In this document: positions 1 through 12,445 of the stretch, one piece after another
How the letters are laid out: every line of letters begins with the position of its first letter
Position numbering within the stretch: the first letter of the stretch is position 1
NCBI RefSeq assembly: GCF_048544455.1
Contig: NC_133526.1
Span: 8,014,001-8,078,000 of the forward strand
Source: Silene latifolia
Lineage: Eukaryota > Streptophyta > Magnoliopsida > Caryophyllales > Caryophyllaceae
Length of the DNA: 64,000 bases
Direction: 5' to 3'
Made by a program: the position numbers and the translations under genes
Notes under the pieces: generated by a model
Databases searched by the model: none
What the model saw: only the letters and a program-made list of their open reading frames with translations
What the model was told of the DNA's origin: nothing

Positions 1-3000
1 TGATACTATCTTTAAGTCTACTTTGGAACTTGCAGATCCTTGCCTGAGAGCATTAGCAAATGAAACACTTGGGGGATTATCGTTCTCGAGAACAATAGTC
101 CATCTTAAAAGAAACTTCTCACTGGGAGAAAATCCAGCTTGGAGCAATCCTTTAGAAGGTTCATAGTACCTTGCACCTCCAAGACGAACCAGAGTCCACG
201 GAAAAGGTTGAAAAAGCCGACTCTCATTTAGTTTTGGCAGTTGGAGCATGGGGAGAAGGTTATCACAGTCGGGAAAAATATTAAATTTGACGTTAGCAGT
301 TTCAATGTCAAAAGGGTCATCTCGTAACTTTCGAGAACGGCCACAAGCACAAGCATGAAGGAAAACATATCCACTTTTATGTTCCGTGCCCGTCGCCTCC
401 GTGGAAAGATTGTCATTTTCAATATCATGCTTTTGGTGCATGCATGGTTTTCCGGTCAAACTAATTGCATCACATAATTGTCTCCCAGACTTCCATATTG
501 AAAGGCATTCCTCTTGCAGTTTTTTCACAAATTCTTGTACACATGAGCCCTTCACCATTGACAGGAAGGCATGCAGAGCTTTTTCCAATTGAGCTTCGTG
601 TACTGAAGTAGGGTAGCAAGGAGGCAAATCTTTCAGATAAACTTCTTTAGCGGCTGGTAGAGCTTTCAAGCACCACAAATATGAAAATTTTCTGTTAATC
701 CCCTTCCCACTCTCTAATTGAGATACCGCAATATCCGGAGGATCCACAGGTCTTGCAGCAACCCCTTCAACAAGAGGTGGAGCACCACTTCTTTGCCGGA
801 ATTTCCTTCTGATTGCATAAGTCTCATCAAGAGAAACGGATTTTCCAAGTAAAATTCCTTTTAAAATGAGATGGCTGGAAGATATCCACATCTCCAAGCT
901 GGGAAGCTCAGGAGTGGTGGTGAGCCTTCCAGAAGCAGCGGATGCCGCAGCTGCTGCAGCTGCGGCAACAGCAACCATACCAACACCTGCAGCTGAGCCA
1001 CTGTTGGCATTTGTAACCAACCCTCCTTTCCCTCTTAGGATATCAGTCTGCTTATTGATGAATTCCTTTAGAGTCAAAATGTCCTCCTTCATGCCGTTTT
1101 GACTATGAATTTCAAGTAACAGAGAATCTGAAGTCATCTTTCCACTCACAACATCCTCCACGAGACTTGTTGCATAATCGAGAGACGAACCCCTTCGGAT
1201 ACCAGAGCTGTCTAAAAGCACAACAGCTCTAGATGCGTCTAGTGTCAACAATGGAGCTGAACTAGAAATGGACCCACTTCTTGATCCTGTAAGGCTACTG
1301 TTTTCGGAGACAGTAAGGGGCCGGCATTTTTTAATCAAAAAACGTATTTGTGTTTCAAGAGAAGAAAGCATTTTCTTACAAAAACTGCTTTCAGATTTAT
1401 TTGCTGGCCGAGATAGCACTACGACAGAACTAGAACCCTTCAGGGACTGATTGGACCTAACCATGCTACTCGTGCTCGATCGACTAGATGACGAAGCATC
1501 ATTTGACTCCTCGGATGCAGCACTAGAGTTCACCATTTCCGAGAAATCATCAACAAAAGCAAAGAGAGTAACAGGAGTACATTGTCCAGGAAATAAGGCT
1601 GGATACAAACCTAAGCCTGACATGACAGATATTGGAGAGTTGTTACGACTTGAGATGTTGCTGCCTCTTCGTGGGGAAGGACTCTTGGATGATGTTGCTT
1701 GAGTAGGACGTGATGACGACGATGAAGGCCTACCAAGTGATGGCAATATACTATGTGACCTTAAAAAAGGTACTAAGGCATGTTTTGCAGACTGCAGAAC
1801 TCGCAACATCTTCAAATTCTGGGTATCAAAACTTGCGCCCTCTTGGATATAAATAATTACATGGCATACCTGCAATTGGGTTGCAAATTATGCCTTAATG
1901 TCGTGGAGTTGAGTAACAGGCATGAGCAATGGCTTCAAAACCAGCAAACTATTACAGGAATCAATAAAGTTGCTATTTCAATTAATTCAGTGCAACCTTT
2001 CTTGTTAGCCTTGTACAAAAGCGGAAGGAGATAACACAATGACAATAATACATCAGTAATTATTTCGTCACTTGCCTATTATTAGTCTATCACCCATTCT
2101 ACTTATTGGTCTGAAAATTGACCCTATAGTAGAAGTAACTACATAGATTCATTCACAAAAAAATAAAATAAAATGAAATGAAAACAATTAAAGATAGAGT
2201 GAGGGGTGCATTTAAAACATTGTGGAAATTTTATCTCCTATAATAAGGACAAAAGAGTAAATCGTCAAGAAGTCCCCATAGTGGAATAATCACTTCCTCG
2301 TCTCACCGTTAGAACATCTTACCCCAGTTGTATGTTACCATTAACTAACCATAGGGTTATTGAACATGGAGTAGAAGTAAACATTTGTGCCTTTCGGAAA
2401 TACATCTGTATGGAAAAAACACACGAATTTCTATACATGATTACATGGGAACTCGTGCAAATAGGCAAATACCGCCTGTATTATCCATTGACATAATCTT
2501 AAACATAAAGCAACATTGTAGTTTGGAACGGAGGAAACTTTCTTTTAACTTGACATAACTCCCACTTTGAACTCAACTATTATCATCCCCGATGAAAGCC
2601 AAACTTCATACTCTCACAAATTCAAAGAGATTAACTGAATTGACAATCTAACATCTCCATTTAATCTCTAAATAGGGTCTAAAATGTCAGTCATCTCTAA
2701 ATAGGGTCTTGAAAACAATTTCGCTACTAACTCTGTAAATGCCAGTTAACTAACTACAACTTCTTACTTTCCTCTATTACCTCGACAAAAATTACTCTCA
2801 AGCAATTCAAGTTATTAGGAATAAATATAAATCTCGACCACCACAACACCGCCAACAATGAGCAATAAATCAGCTACTGCATTGGCAACGTAGAAACTTC
2901 GACTCATCTCTTCCTAGAGAAACAAAGCGTAGTTCTCTGATGTCGTAAAACTCCACCAATTATACAATACATGCTTCAGAATGTTATAATTGTCCAGTAC

Positions 3001-3883
3001 ACAAAAGCGCGAACCACATAAAAACAATCACTATACTCCATCCAATTAACAAATACTCCCTTTGTTCCGGTTATTTGTTGTCCTTTTCCATTTTTGGGTG
3101 TTTCAGTCATTTGTTGTCCTTTCTATTTTAAGAATGAATTTGATGAGTAATTTGATCATTCACACTCAATTTATTCCACTTGTCATTTAGTTATTGGCCC
3201 TCTCCCCCTTTTCTTGGTCTTTGTGCCAAAACCAAAGGACAACAAATGAATGGGACGGAGCCCCTTTTCTTGGTCTTTGTGCCAAAACCAAAGAACGACA
3301 AATGACCGGGACGGAGGGAGTACAATTCATACTCAAAGCGAAATATAATCAAGAAATAGGAAAATCAATACTCGTAGCTGTATAATTAGGTAAGTATACA
3401 TACAGTGAACATGAAGAGCATGGCTTGAAGATCCCCAAACTCAAGGTCATCAACAATGGAATCGAACTCGGAAACCTTGCGCATAGCAGGGCAATTAGTA
3501 GAAGACAGTTGAAGAAAGACGGTAGCAGTATCTGCATCATGATAATAGCTAATTCTACGGCAGTCAAACCACTCCTTAGCATAATCATTAGCTTCATCCT
3601 CGTCGCCGTCGGAGAAGGGAATAACGAGTGGCGTGTCGCGGCGGCTAGAACCGAAGATATCGGCGTCGATTATTCGATTAATGAGGTCTGAGACGTCGGT
3701 GCGGCGCCGGGATATGAATCCGACGACGGCGACACCGGTAGACACTGGCGGAGTTGGCGGTGGTGGAGTGGGAGATGGTTGGGAGTGCGGCGGCGGTAGA
3801 GGCGGAGGTGAAGGAGGCGGGCGAGTAAGGACTCGCATTGAAGTGGTGGGGTTTGGGTTCTTGGACTTGATGTGGGTGTCCAT
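1..3883 (-). CDS. SMG8: SMG8-like nonsense-mediated mRNA decay factor, 5' part (runs off left edge)
   Basis: SMG8 binds SMG9 and regulates the SMG1 kinase that phosphorylates UPF1 in nonsense-mediated decay (family knowledge). Two exons are readable: exon 1 is 3883-3404 (160 codons, donor GTATGT, phase 0) and exon 2 runs from 1869 past position 1; the intron is 1870-3403. The N-terminus is proline-rich (about residues 22-45), followed by VAVVGFISRRR and a Smg8/Smg9-type domain. Exon 2 opens with VCHVIIYIQEG, a block typical of plant SMG8. A serine-rich stretch, an alanine run (plus strand near 925-985) and Cys/His-containing segments such as CMHQKH and HACACGR follow. The usual protein is over 1,000 residues, so about half is visible. 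The start at 3883 is the first in-frame Met; MRVLTRP at residue 17 is an alternative. The intron carries a Stowaway MITE. Confidence 0.85.
3056..3320. mobile_element. Stowaway-type MITE in SMG8 intron 1
   Basis: The element begins CTCCCTTTGTTCCGG and ends CCGGGACGGAGGGAG in inverted orientation, flanked by TA on both sides (3054-3055 and 3321-3322). This is the signature of Stowaway (Tc1/mariner) MITEs. The right part contains a partial tandem copy: the block TTCTTGGTCTTTGTGCC followed by ACAAATGA and GGGACGGAG occurs twice, so the right terminus appears duplicated. Confidence 0.8.
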
Positions 3884-3983
3884 GCTTTTGCCAATTCTAG
3901 TTCGATGACGTGCAGGTGCTGTCTGGATTTCTTCCTATTTAGTATTTACCTATTCGGTTTTTTTAGCGAATACTCGTATCACT

Positions 3984-4455
3984 GAATCCATTTTTGAAAT
4001 AATAGTCAAAAATAAAATATTTGTTATTTTGGGTCGGTTTTGAAAATATTTGTCAAAATGGTATCCATGTAGGCTTGGGATTTCTGGACCTAAAACACGC
4101 CACTACCAGTGGCGTGTTTATAATGAGTACGGAAAGAAACTTCATTAAAAAATGAACTAAAACAAACACGTCATTGAGAATGGCGGGTTTCGGAGGGGAA
4201 ACACGCCACCCCTAATGGCGTGTCTTATGTAATTTTTTTTTTTTTTTTTAAGTTCAGTCAGTTGAGAAAAAAATTGTTGTAAAGACACGCCACTATTAAT
4301 GGCGTGTTTCCTTTACAAAACACGCCATTAGTAGTGGCGTGTTTCAGGTCTAGAAATCCCGAGCCTACGTGGACACCATTTTGACAAATAATTTCAAAAC
4401 CGACCCAAAACGACAAATATTTTATTTTTGACCATTATTTCAAAAATGGACTCTA
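3984..4455. mobile_element. Inverted-repeat MITE with five 27-bp hairpins
   Basis: The two ends are inverted copies over more than 100 bp (GTCCATTTTTGAAATAATGG on one arm, the matching GAATCCATTTTTGAAATAAT on the other). The 7-bp direct repeat TATCACT flanks the element at 3977-3983 and 4456-4462. Inside are five palindromes of the form AAACACGCCA-N7-TGGCGTGTTT at 4093-4119, 4164-4190, 4199-4225, 4283-4309 and 4318-4344, each exactly 27 bp, with the second the most diverged. A T-run lies in the centre. There is no coding sequence. It sits about 100 bp upstream of the SMG8 start codon. The superfamily is uncertain. Confidence 0.75.
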
Positions 4456-4589
4456 TATCACTTCATCATTAATAAAAATCATAAGATAATCATTATATGA
4501 AAAATGTGTCGAAATACAAATATACAAACCGAATTATTTTTTTAGATACGAACTTTACACTTTTACATGTACTTTTTTCATTAAATTAA

Positions 4590-5039
4590 GGGTAAATTAT
4601 CAATAACTCCCTTTTAAAATACACTTTTTAAAATTTACTCCCTTTTAAAAAAAAGTTTAAAAATTACCCCCAAAATAATGCAAAAATTTAAAAATTGTTC
4701 CCAAACCCCTATTCTTACATTTTTATGATAAAAATGCCTCTAAATTTTTATTATCATACTCCGTATAACGAATATGTTGGTGGATTTTGGGTGGAGGATT
4801 GTGGTGGTTTACCGTGGGGTCCTTGGGTGGTAGAAAGGTGGACAGAGTTGTAATGGAGGTAGATAAACATATGAGAAATAAAAAAACGAGGGGCATTTTT
4901 GTTATAAAATTGCAAAAATATAGATTAGGAAACCATTTTTAATTTTTGCAATATTTTTGGTGTAATTTTTAAACTTTTTTCTAAAAGGGAGTAAGTTTTA
5001 AAAAGTGTATTTTAAAAGGGAGTTTTTGATAATTTATTC
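4590..5039. mobile_element. Mutator-like MITE (9-bp target duplication)
   Basis: The 9-bp duplication TTAAATTAA lies at 4581-4589 and 5040-5048. The ends GGGTAAATTATCAATAACTCC and, inverted, GAATAAATTATCAAAAACTC start long inverted repeats of about 150 bp. The interior (about 4740-4880) is unrelated single-copy sequence without an ORF. A 9-bp duplication with long terminal inverted repeats fits the Mutator superfamily. Confidence 0.72.
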
Positions 5040-5048
5040 TTAAATTAA

Positions 5049-5700
5049 TTTCCATGTTATATACCCTCTTTGCTAAAGCTAATCAAATTAACTCGATCTT
5101 ATATACTTTTTTCCCTAAAATCAAGATTGCTCTAAAAACTTGACAATGGATCATAATTCTCTAATTAACTAAGTAATTTAAATGTTTATCAATTATTAAA
5201 TATGTTGTGTTGAAATTACTAGGGTTTATCAATTAATGAAATTAAGATGTTTAGTTCTTAATCAATTATTACTTGTAATGTTCAATACATCACTAATGCA
5301 AAAAATACCGTTTCAAACATTACGAGCAATTTCTTTGCACAAGTATTAAGGTATTTTAACTTCCTGGATTGCAAATGTAGTCCCAACGCAAGATGTTCAT
5401 ACGTATTACTGCAAATTTGTACCTGGTGTATATCAGGAAGTTCGGTGTGGGAAAAGGATGTCGGAGAAGGGGATGATGGTTGCTGGAGGATGGGTATAGT
5501 GGGTTTTCGGAGCCCGGAGGTTAAGAGAGGGAGATGAAGAAAAAAACAATTGGGGGAGGAGCAAAAAAAATGACAAAGGTAAAGTCGTAAAAGACAAATG
5601 TAAAAGAGAAAATTGTGTATTTGAAAAAAGTACAACCCTATAAAAATCAAACAAAATAAATTATCCATAAAACAAAGTTCTTTAAATTTGATTTACTCCA
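5049..5700. other. Intergenic, no gene recognised
   Basis: AT-rich sequence. The open frames here (about 5282-5668, minus) have low-complexity Leu/Phe/Ser composition and no recognisable domain. I see no gene or structured repeat. Confidence 0.5.
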
Positions 5701-5739
5701 CTTTTGCATATCCTTGTTGAAGTTTTAGTTGCTCCAAAA

Positions 5740-6100
5740 CTTAAGAAGACAACATTTGTCCCACATTGGAAGAATAGTGGGGGAGTGTTGTATTTATATA
5801 CGGAGGAGGGTTAATAAGTGTTAACTAGACTATAGAGGGTAGACTATAGTCTCCCCACGCGCGCGCTGTCGCCGTCCGTCCGGCTCGGCTTCGTGACATG
5901 AGATTTTATTCCACAATCAATTCCGAATTCATAGTTTACATACAAAACATCTTCTTCTCTATTATTTCTCTGTTACTTGTGCGGAAGGAGGCGTTAACCC
6001 TAGAATCGGTGATCACGGAACCTAAGGAGCACCTGTGTGAGGGTCTAACTGATTTAGGGCAGTGTCTTACACGTCGTCTCGATTAAATGTATTTTTGATC
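5740..6100 (+). repeat. LTR-promoter-like fragment, family unknown
   Basis: TTGTCCCACATTGG at 5756 is followed about 30 bp later by TATTTATATA. The same arrangement occurs, in antisense, near the end of the Copia LTR at 57250-57320. Downstream is GC-rich sequence and then a tail without coding content. It looks like part of a solo or decayed LTR. No boundaries or target duplication could be fixed. The rest of the gap to 6408 shows nothing recognisable. Confidence 0.35.
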
Positions 6101-6413
6101 AGCTAAGTTCATACTTCTTTCAGTCCTCTGTTATATGATTATATCGTTGTTTCATAATACAAGATTTCACTAGAGATTTTTTAGATCTCGTGGAGTTTTG
6201 AAGATAATCTATTTTTTTTTCTAACCCGAAAGATTGTACCGGATAGTTTGATAGCATCTGTAGTACCATATGATAAAACAGTGGACCATCTATCATCCAC
6301 ATATTATCAACTATCAAAGATTATGGACATGCTTGCAATTACTGTAAATTATTAGTATGTTCACCATAGAAAAAATACATACCCGCTTGCAAGTAGGTGT
6401 AGCTCTCTCAAAC

Positions 6414-8572
6414 TGTAATACCCCGTATTTTATATAATCGTGTAAACGGATATTATTATATATATTATTATTATGTATTTTATGTTACTATTATGTCGGG
6501 ATAATAGTTGAGTCGAGTAATTGTTTGGTCGTATTAATATCGTAGGAGTGAGTTATTCGTAAGCTTGTCGAGACGGGTTTAACTGGACGAAGTCACGATA
6601 GTTAGTCCTTTTACCAACCACGCTGACCCATGACATTTACCCTTTTACCCGGGCACGATTACCCATGACCCATTTACCATCTAACCTAAACTTTAACCTA
6701 TCTACCCTAATTCTACACAACCTACTCCCTCAACCCGCCACCCTCCTTCTTCAACACCTTTCTCAACCTTCACACAAATCGAGAGAGGGAGAGTGCGTGT
6801 GGGTGGTTGACGGCGCAAGAAGGAAGACCCTACGGTGGTTGTCGACGTCCGTGAGCGGCCCCGGTGGCGGTGGTGGCGGTAAGAAAGGTGAGTACAACCT
6901 CCCCTTCGTTTTTGTTTTCTGTCGGGCTTTTGGCGGTATTGCGTGTCCTAGGGAGGCGATGAGGGTGGTTGGTGTCGGGGTGTTGGTGATGGGTGGTTGG
7001 AGTCGCTCCTATTGGTGGTGGTTAGGCGGGTTTTGGGCGGTGGATTTGGCGGCGGGGGTATTGTCGATGGGGTAGTCAAAGGGGTTTGTGGGGTTGTTGT
7101 CTGCGTCCGGTGATGTTGGTGACCGTGGTCAGACTCGCCTGCCTGAGTCGACCACGGTGGCGGGGGTCAGTAGGGTCCAGGGCAGATGGGGGACCACGGT
7201 GGCAGTGGCGGCGCCACCGTTGGTGGCGGCATCCGGTCGGGGGTTGGGAGTTGGGGCCGGTTTGAAACGGGTTACAAAGCCTTGTTTCGAGTTCGTAATT
7301 TGAGTCGGGACGATAACCGCTGGGATAGTTGTAACGTGTTTATATTAGTGCATAAGTCGGGTTTAGTTATTTACAAAATAAAGTGTTAGTATGTTATTAG
7401 TGAACAAATTAGTTGTCGTCGCTAAATTACTTCTACTAATGTTTGATTCGCTTTATCGTATTGTTCGTTTAAACCTTTGATTATCGTTTTTGTTTAAGTT
7501 CCGAGTTATTTAAAATAAAATAATAATTAATAATAATTGATTAGCTGGGGACGGGTTTCGAGTCGGTTTGTTAAAATGGAAAAGTTTCTATATCGGGAAA
7601 GTTTCTATTTTTAGTAATTTCTATTTTGGGAACGGGAATAGTTAAGTAATTGGTTATCATTTCATTATCTTTCAGAGGGCGAATTATTGTGGATTATCAC
7701 TGAGCACCCGACTATTTGACTGCAGATCTGAGGTAGGGAAATACACTTGACTTACCGGTGTTGTTAAATTGTGTTGAGTTGTTGTGTTACATGTGACCGA
7801 GCTGTGATCGATGACTTGTGTGTGGTTGTAATTTGTGTTATGATTCATACACTGGAGTGTGGTTGACTGAACTGTTCGGGTTGATTATGTTATTTCGTTA
7901 TTTTGATAGCTGGCATGATTTCATTCATTGATATACATATCATGTTGCATTGATTATCGTGGAGCATTGCATATGCATTGGAGTTGGAGGATGGTGTGGT
8001 GGTGACGATGATGAGATATGATGTGATGTTGTGATAAGGCCCAGTCGGTTCTGCAGACTTGCCCTGTGTCCTCCGCTACACGCGAAGGGCAGATCGACTA
8101 CGGTCGATATATATAGTCTACCGGGATCGGTATGGTCAAGGCGTGCTTGGGGTTGTGTGTGATGAGTTGAGATGGAGATGGAGGTGACGGAGTATCATGC
8201 ATATCATATTTATTTTTATTGTTTTCCTACTCAACCTCGTGGTTGACCCCGTGTATTCGTGAACACCGTGATGAACCGTTTTATGGGAGCAGACTTGACA
8301 GGGTTTATGAGATAGGACGGAGGCGGATGGGCGTGAGACATCGGGATCGGATGACCTAGTGGCTAGTTCATCATCTAGAAGACTTCACCTTTATTTACGC
8401 GGTTCTTGTAATTTAATTTAGAAGGAGAATTTGTAATAGTTAAGTTAAAATGTTAAATAAATTGCCTTGGAGTTTAATTTGTTATTCACTACCTCGGGAA
8501 ACCGAGATGGTAACAGTTCGGTTTATTAGGGAATGTCTTGCCAAAGGCTCCTTCATAAACCGGGGTGTTACA
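6414..8572 (+). repeat. 5' LTR of the LARD-like element
   Basis: It starts TGTAATACC and ends GTGTTACA. It matches 12446-13968 plus 22955-23594, apart from scattered small differences. It contains a G-rich stretch at about 6800-7270 that creates long but meaningless open frames present in both LTR copies. Confidence 0.87.
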
Positions 8573-8575
8573 AAG

Positions 8576-8587
8576 TGGTATCAGAGC
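8576..8587 (+). other. Primer binding site (initiator Met tRNA)
   Basis: TGGTATCAGAGC begins three bases after the 5' LTR. It is the standard plant primer site complementary to the 3' end of initiator methionine tRNA. Confidence 0.85.
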
Positions 8588-11500
8588 GAACGATCCTCAG
8601 GCCTAAACCAATGAACCCAATGAACGTAGGATGTGTCTAAATAAAATGAACCCCTGGGAATAAACTGATAGGAGCTCACAATGCGGTTAAGAAGGCGCCC
8701 TTAATGCGTGCTCTTTTGCCCTCTCAGTTTTGAACCAGGCAACCCAAGAGAAAACGAGTGAATGGGGTAGTTAGAAGGAAAACCTTGGATATAAGCGAGT
8801 TGATGTATACCTTGAGACCTAGTCTTTGAAATTATGATATTTACCCGGATGGATAATCAATGAAGCGTTGGATTGTGGTAATCGTGAGCATGAGAATAAT
8901 TGCGAATTTATGATATTTAACTGGATGGATGTGAATGACGTGTTGATAGTGCTATTATGTCTGGTAATATGTGGTTATCCCAAAGCCATGCTAGTATAGT
9001 ATCGTGATAGTAATGAGAGACACCATTGAATTGCTTGTTTCTAGTTGTAGCAATCGTGATTAGATGTAAGGGGTAGGTCGGGAGGCGAAGGGACTTCTAT
9101 GGGATAGATGTTTACGTAAATACAAAAGCGTGAGATTTAAGTTAGGATGAGTTAGTATCGATAGTATGGTTGTAAGAGCTTGGAACATGGAAAATGAATG
9201 ATGTAGTGTTGAAATCCGTTTTGTTTGATTTTACTCTGTAATTGATCTTGCTGTCATTTCCCTCCTGTTAATTTTCTACGGATGAAAATTTTATGAGAAA
9301 TAGCCTCGTGAGTTAGTGTTCTTTTGGCGTTGGTTTCATGCTTATAGGGTATACGGATTAAGAGTAATAAATGTTTTAGTGGGCTGTGGTCGGGAAGTTC
9401 CTGTGCAGTGATGTTTTGACCAACGTTTTTGTAAAAATCCTCATTTAATTTGTGTAAATGATTTTTGCATAATTCCAACTCCATCGACTAGAGGTTTCGC
9501 ACATGTTTCCAAATTGATAAGCCACGAAAATTCTTGATGTCTCTATATTAAATGGTAAGCTTTGCAAACTGACCCAAGTTTCGGACCAATTGCTGTCACA
9601 TACTTGTTTGGACCAACTGAGTTGTAAAATTCTTTAGAAATTGAATTCTTGAACTTTCGACCTCATTCTTTTTATCACGAACTATTAACTCTCTGTATGT
9701 TATGAAAATTAATGTAACTCAAGTTTTCGTTGACGGCTGTTTTTATTCGTGATTTTGAAAGTTACAACGTGAATCATGACCTGTAAAATGTACGTTCTAT
9801 GTTAAGTTTTCATACGCTTGTTTGATTAATTAATGAGCCTTAGTAAAGTGAAATTATAATGTTTTACATGATGATAGTAGCACGCATGTTCAGTAGTTAT
9901 ATATCTTAACAAGTGATACAATTAAAACTTAGTTGATAACATTGTTGGCATGATAGCATGAGTAAAATTTGGATAGCTTAATTTGATTCTTAATCGAGGG
10001 CGAAATGTTTGTACGAGTCCAGTTGTTTGCATATTTTGTGGCATGTTGTAATACCTCTGTTATTCATCATATTCGTATAGTGGTCGGGTATACATAAACA
10101 TAAAACCATATTATCATATCTTGGTAAATTTGGTGGCGTTAAATGTCCTAATGTACTCGCATGAATATTTACTATAATGATGTTAAATATTTTACACAGG
10201 AACGGTAGTAATAGTTATGCCTAAATATTACCACATGTAGGATGTCCTCTGAGTCCTAAGGTCCCTTTTGTGAGCCTGTGTGCCTATAGTTATACCTATT
10301 GCTTCCATTGCATTAAATTATTTCGGTTGAACCTAAACCTATAACATGATAATAAACAGTGTCGTTATTTTTGTTATTGAATATGTTCGTTATTACAATA
10401 TCGTAAAAATACTAAAGTGATTCTTGCAATTGCATGAGTGTGATATAAAGGAAACTGTTTGGTATAACACGACAATTGGCATATTTATATTCTCGAGTCG
10501 TTACTATTAACTACATTAAAATAAAGATTGTTATGATAACTATGTTGACAATTATAATAAGATAATCCTTCGATGATTCACATGATATGCTTTGGTTTAA
10601 ATGATAGTCGATATAGTTACATCTAATTGAGTCTACAAGTTGCCCAAGTATTTAAGTCGTGCAAATCAGTGAAGTGCCCAAGTTGCTAATCTTTTACCAT
10701 AGCTAGAATTCTATAAAATATATGATGGCAAATGTATGGTTAAACTCGTTATGCGATATCGTTTGTTTTGCTGGAAATGAGTTGTACTAAGTTGCTGGAC
10801 ACAATTGAACGATATGGTTGCTAAGATGTCAAACACACGTGTGATATGGAGTTAATGTTGTTGTCGTCAGGGATCATATGTTGTTACTTTTATTAGCGAG
10901 TATGTTTCAGAATTTATATCAAACAAATGGACTAATTCGTGTTGTATGTCTGAGGAGTCAAAATGTTTTGATTACGTGTTATGTCTTCTATGATTTCAAG
11001 GTGTTAAGTAGTGCTTATGTACCGCATGTTTTAATACTCCTGGTGATTTATTAGTGGTAGGGCGGGTCAATTGTTCGAAATTGGTAATGGTTTGGCTTGG
11101 GAGAGGAATTTGGTAGAGTCAATGTTAAAATTGTATGATGGTTTACGTGTATTCTTGCGGTTGATATTCCTAAGTGGTTGTTTCCTGGTAGATAATGCGA
11201 ACTGTGATGATCTTGAGTTGACCAAAACCCTGGTATTACAACAGTTACCCTGAAAACTTGTTATATAGCTTTCGCCCACTTAAACCTCGAGGACGAATCC
11301 TTGTCTTAACACCCTTGTGTCTTAATTTGTTAACTTTCCATTTTGTAGGATGGATCCCTACAATGTACACCCGCAAGATCACATGTCACTTGATGCTCGA
11401 CTTTAATGAGCATTGTGAGAGACTTTGCACCGCCATGGACATGTATGGCCATAATGGGCACCCCGAGTATTTAACTAATACTCGCTTAAGAGCGTATACC

Positions 11501-12408
11501 CTTATCGATTCTATTCCCGACTCGCACACTAAAGGACAGCAAACGATTTTATATGAGAGAGTTGACCACCCATTGCATGAGGCTATTCCGTGACCCCACC
11601 ATGCGGCGGGGCCAAATACCCGCCCGAGCATACCTTTGACTTCATAGCAAAGCACTGAGACACGAATTTTACGCTAATGTACCTGATGCCGAAAGTACGA
11701 CTGAACCACCCATGCCAGACTTCGGGGAAGAGGTGAACCAGAAAGGGAATGACACAGAAGTCACCAGAAACAGAGGAAGCGCGACCTAAGAACCGTTAGG
11801 TTAGGGCTAGTAACACCATGATCGACCTGTTATGAAACCGTGTAAACCTTTGGCTCCTTCTTGTTGTTCTTTTAGTTTGATGTTGTGTTGTAAGTCAAGC
11901 ATGAGCTAAGTAATAAGTGTTACTTGTTGACAATCAGTTAATCCCATAACAAAACCTTGTTTTCGACGTTAATGTTTCTGCGCAATCTTTTATCACGTGT
12001 TCTTTTCTCACACATGTTGTTGATGTGTTTTGTTACATAGGAATATGAAAGTTGAGAAGAGGTTACGAGGACGTAACCATGTTTTTAGTTGGGTAGGATT
12101 GTAAAATCTTAATGTTTATGTCCCACTTGTTTATAGATTGTGGTTTTGATCAAGTTGTAGATCGTAGTTTTGACCAAGCTGATGTTTCGTTGCGTGGTAC
12201 CCACACAAATGAGTCCGCTATGTTGTGTAATTAAGTTGTTGCTGTTATGGTGCTCTGATAGTTTGCATGATTTTATGAGTGGTGATTGGTTTGCATGAAG
12301 TAAGTTCCGGGACGTAACTTTCTTTTTAGGAGGGTAGAATGTAACATTCCGTTTCAACCGCTTGAGTCCATGAATCCTTGTACTAGAAAGTCTGTTTGGT
12401 AGATGAGC
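8588..12408 (+). other. Non-coding interior of the LARD-like element
   Basis: About 3.8 kb without any recognisable gag, protease, reverse transcriptase or integrase motif in any frame. Open frames are short and unlike known proteins. Near the right end the hairpin GGTTACG-AGGA-CGTAACC (12061-12078) and the similar stretch at 12303-12319 are each followed by a G-rich stretch and TGTAA. They resemble the true element end at 12409-12450. Confidence 0.7.
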
Positions 12409-12445
12409 GAACTTCGGGACGAAGTTCATTTTAAGGGGGGGAGAC
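12409..12445 (+). promoter_or_regulatory. 3'-end hairpin and polypurine tract
   Basis: GAACTTCG-GGA-CGAAGTTC (12409-12427) is a perfect 8-bp stem. It is followed by the purine run AAGGGGGGGAGA (12433-12444), directly before the right LTR at 12446. The purine run is the expected plus-strand primer site. Confidence 0.75.

Noticed and set aside
3633-3908. Plus-strand frame rich in Gly and Arg
   Set aside because: It is the shadow of SMG8 exon 1 (proline-rich on the minus strand).
5282-5668. Possible short gene on the minus strand
   Set aside because: Leu/Phe/Ser-rich low-complexity translation without domain, splice or promoter support.
6665-7389. Open frames in the G-rich part of the LARD-like LTR
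   Set aside because: They recur in both LTR copies, have biased low-complexity translation and no domain. They are by-products of composition.
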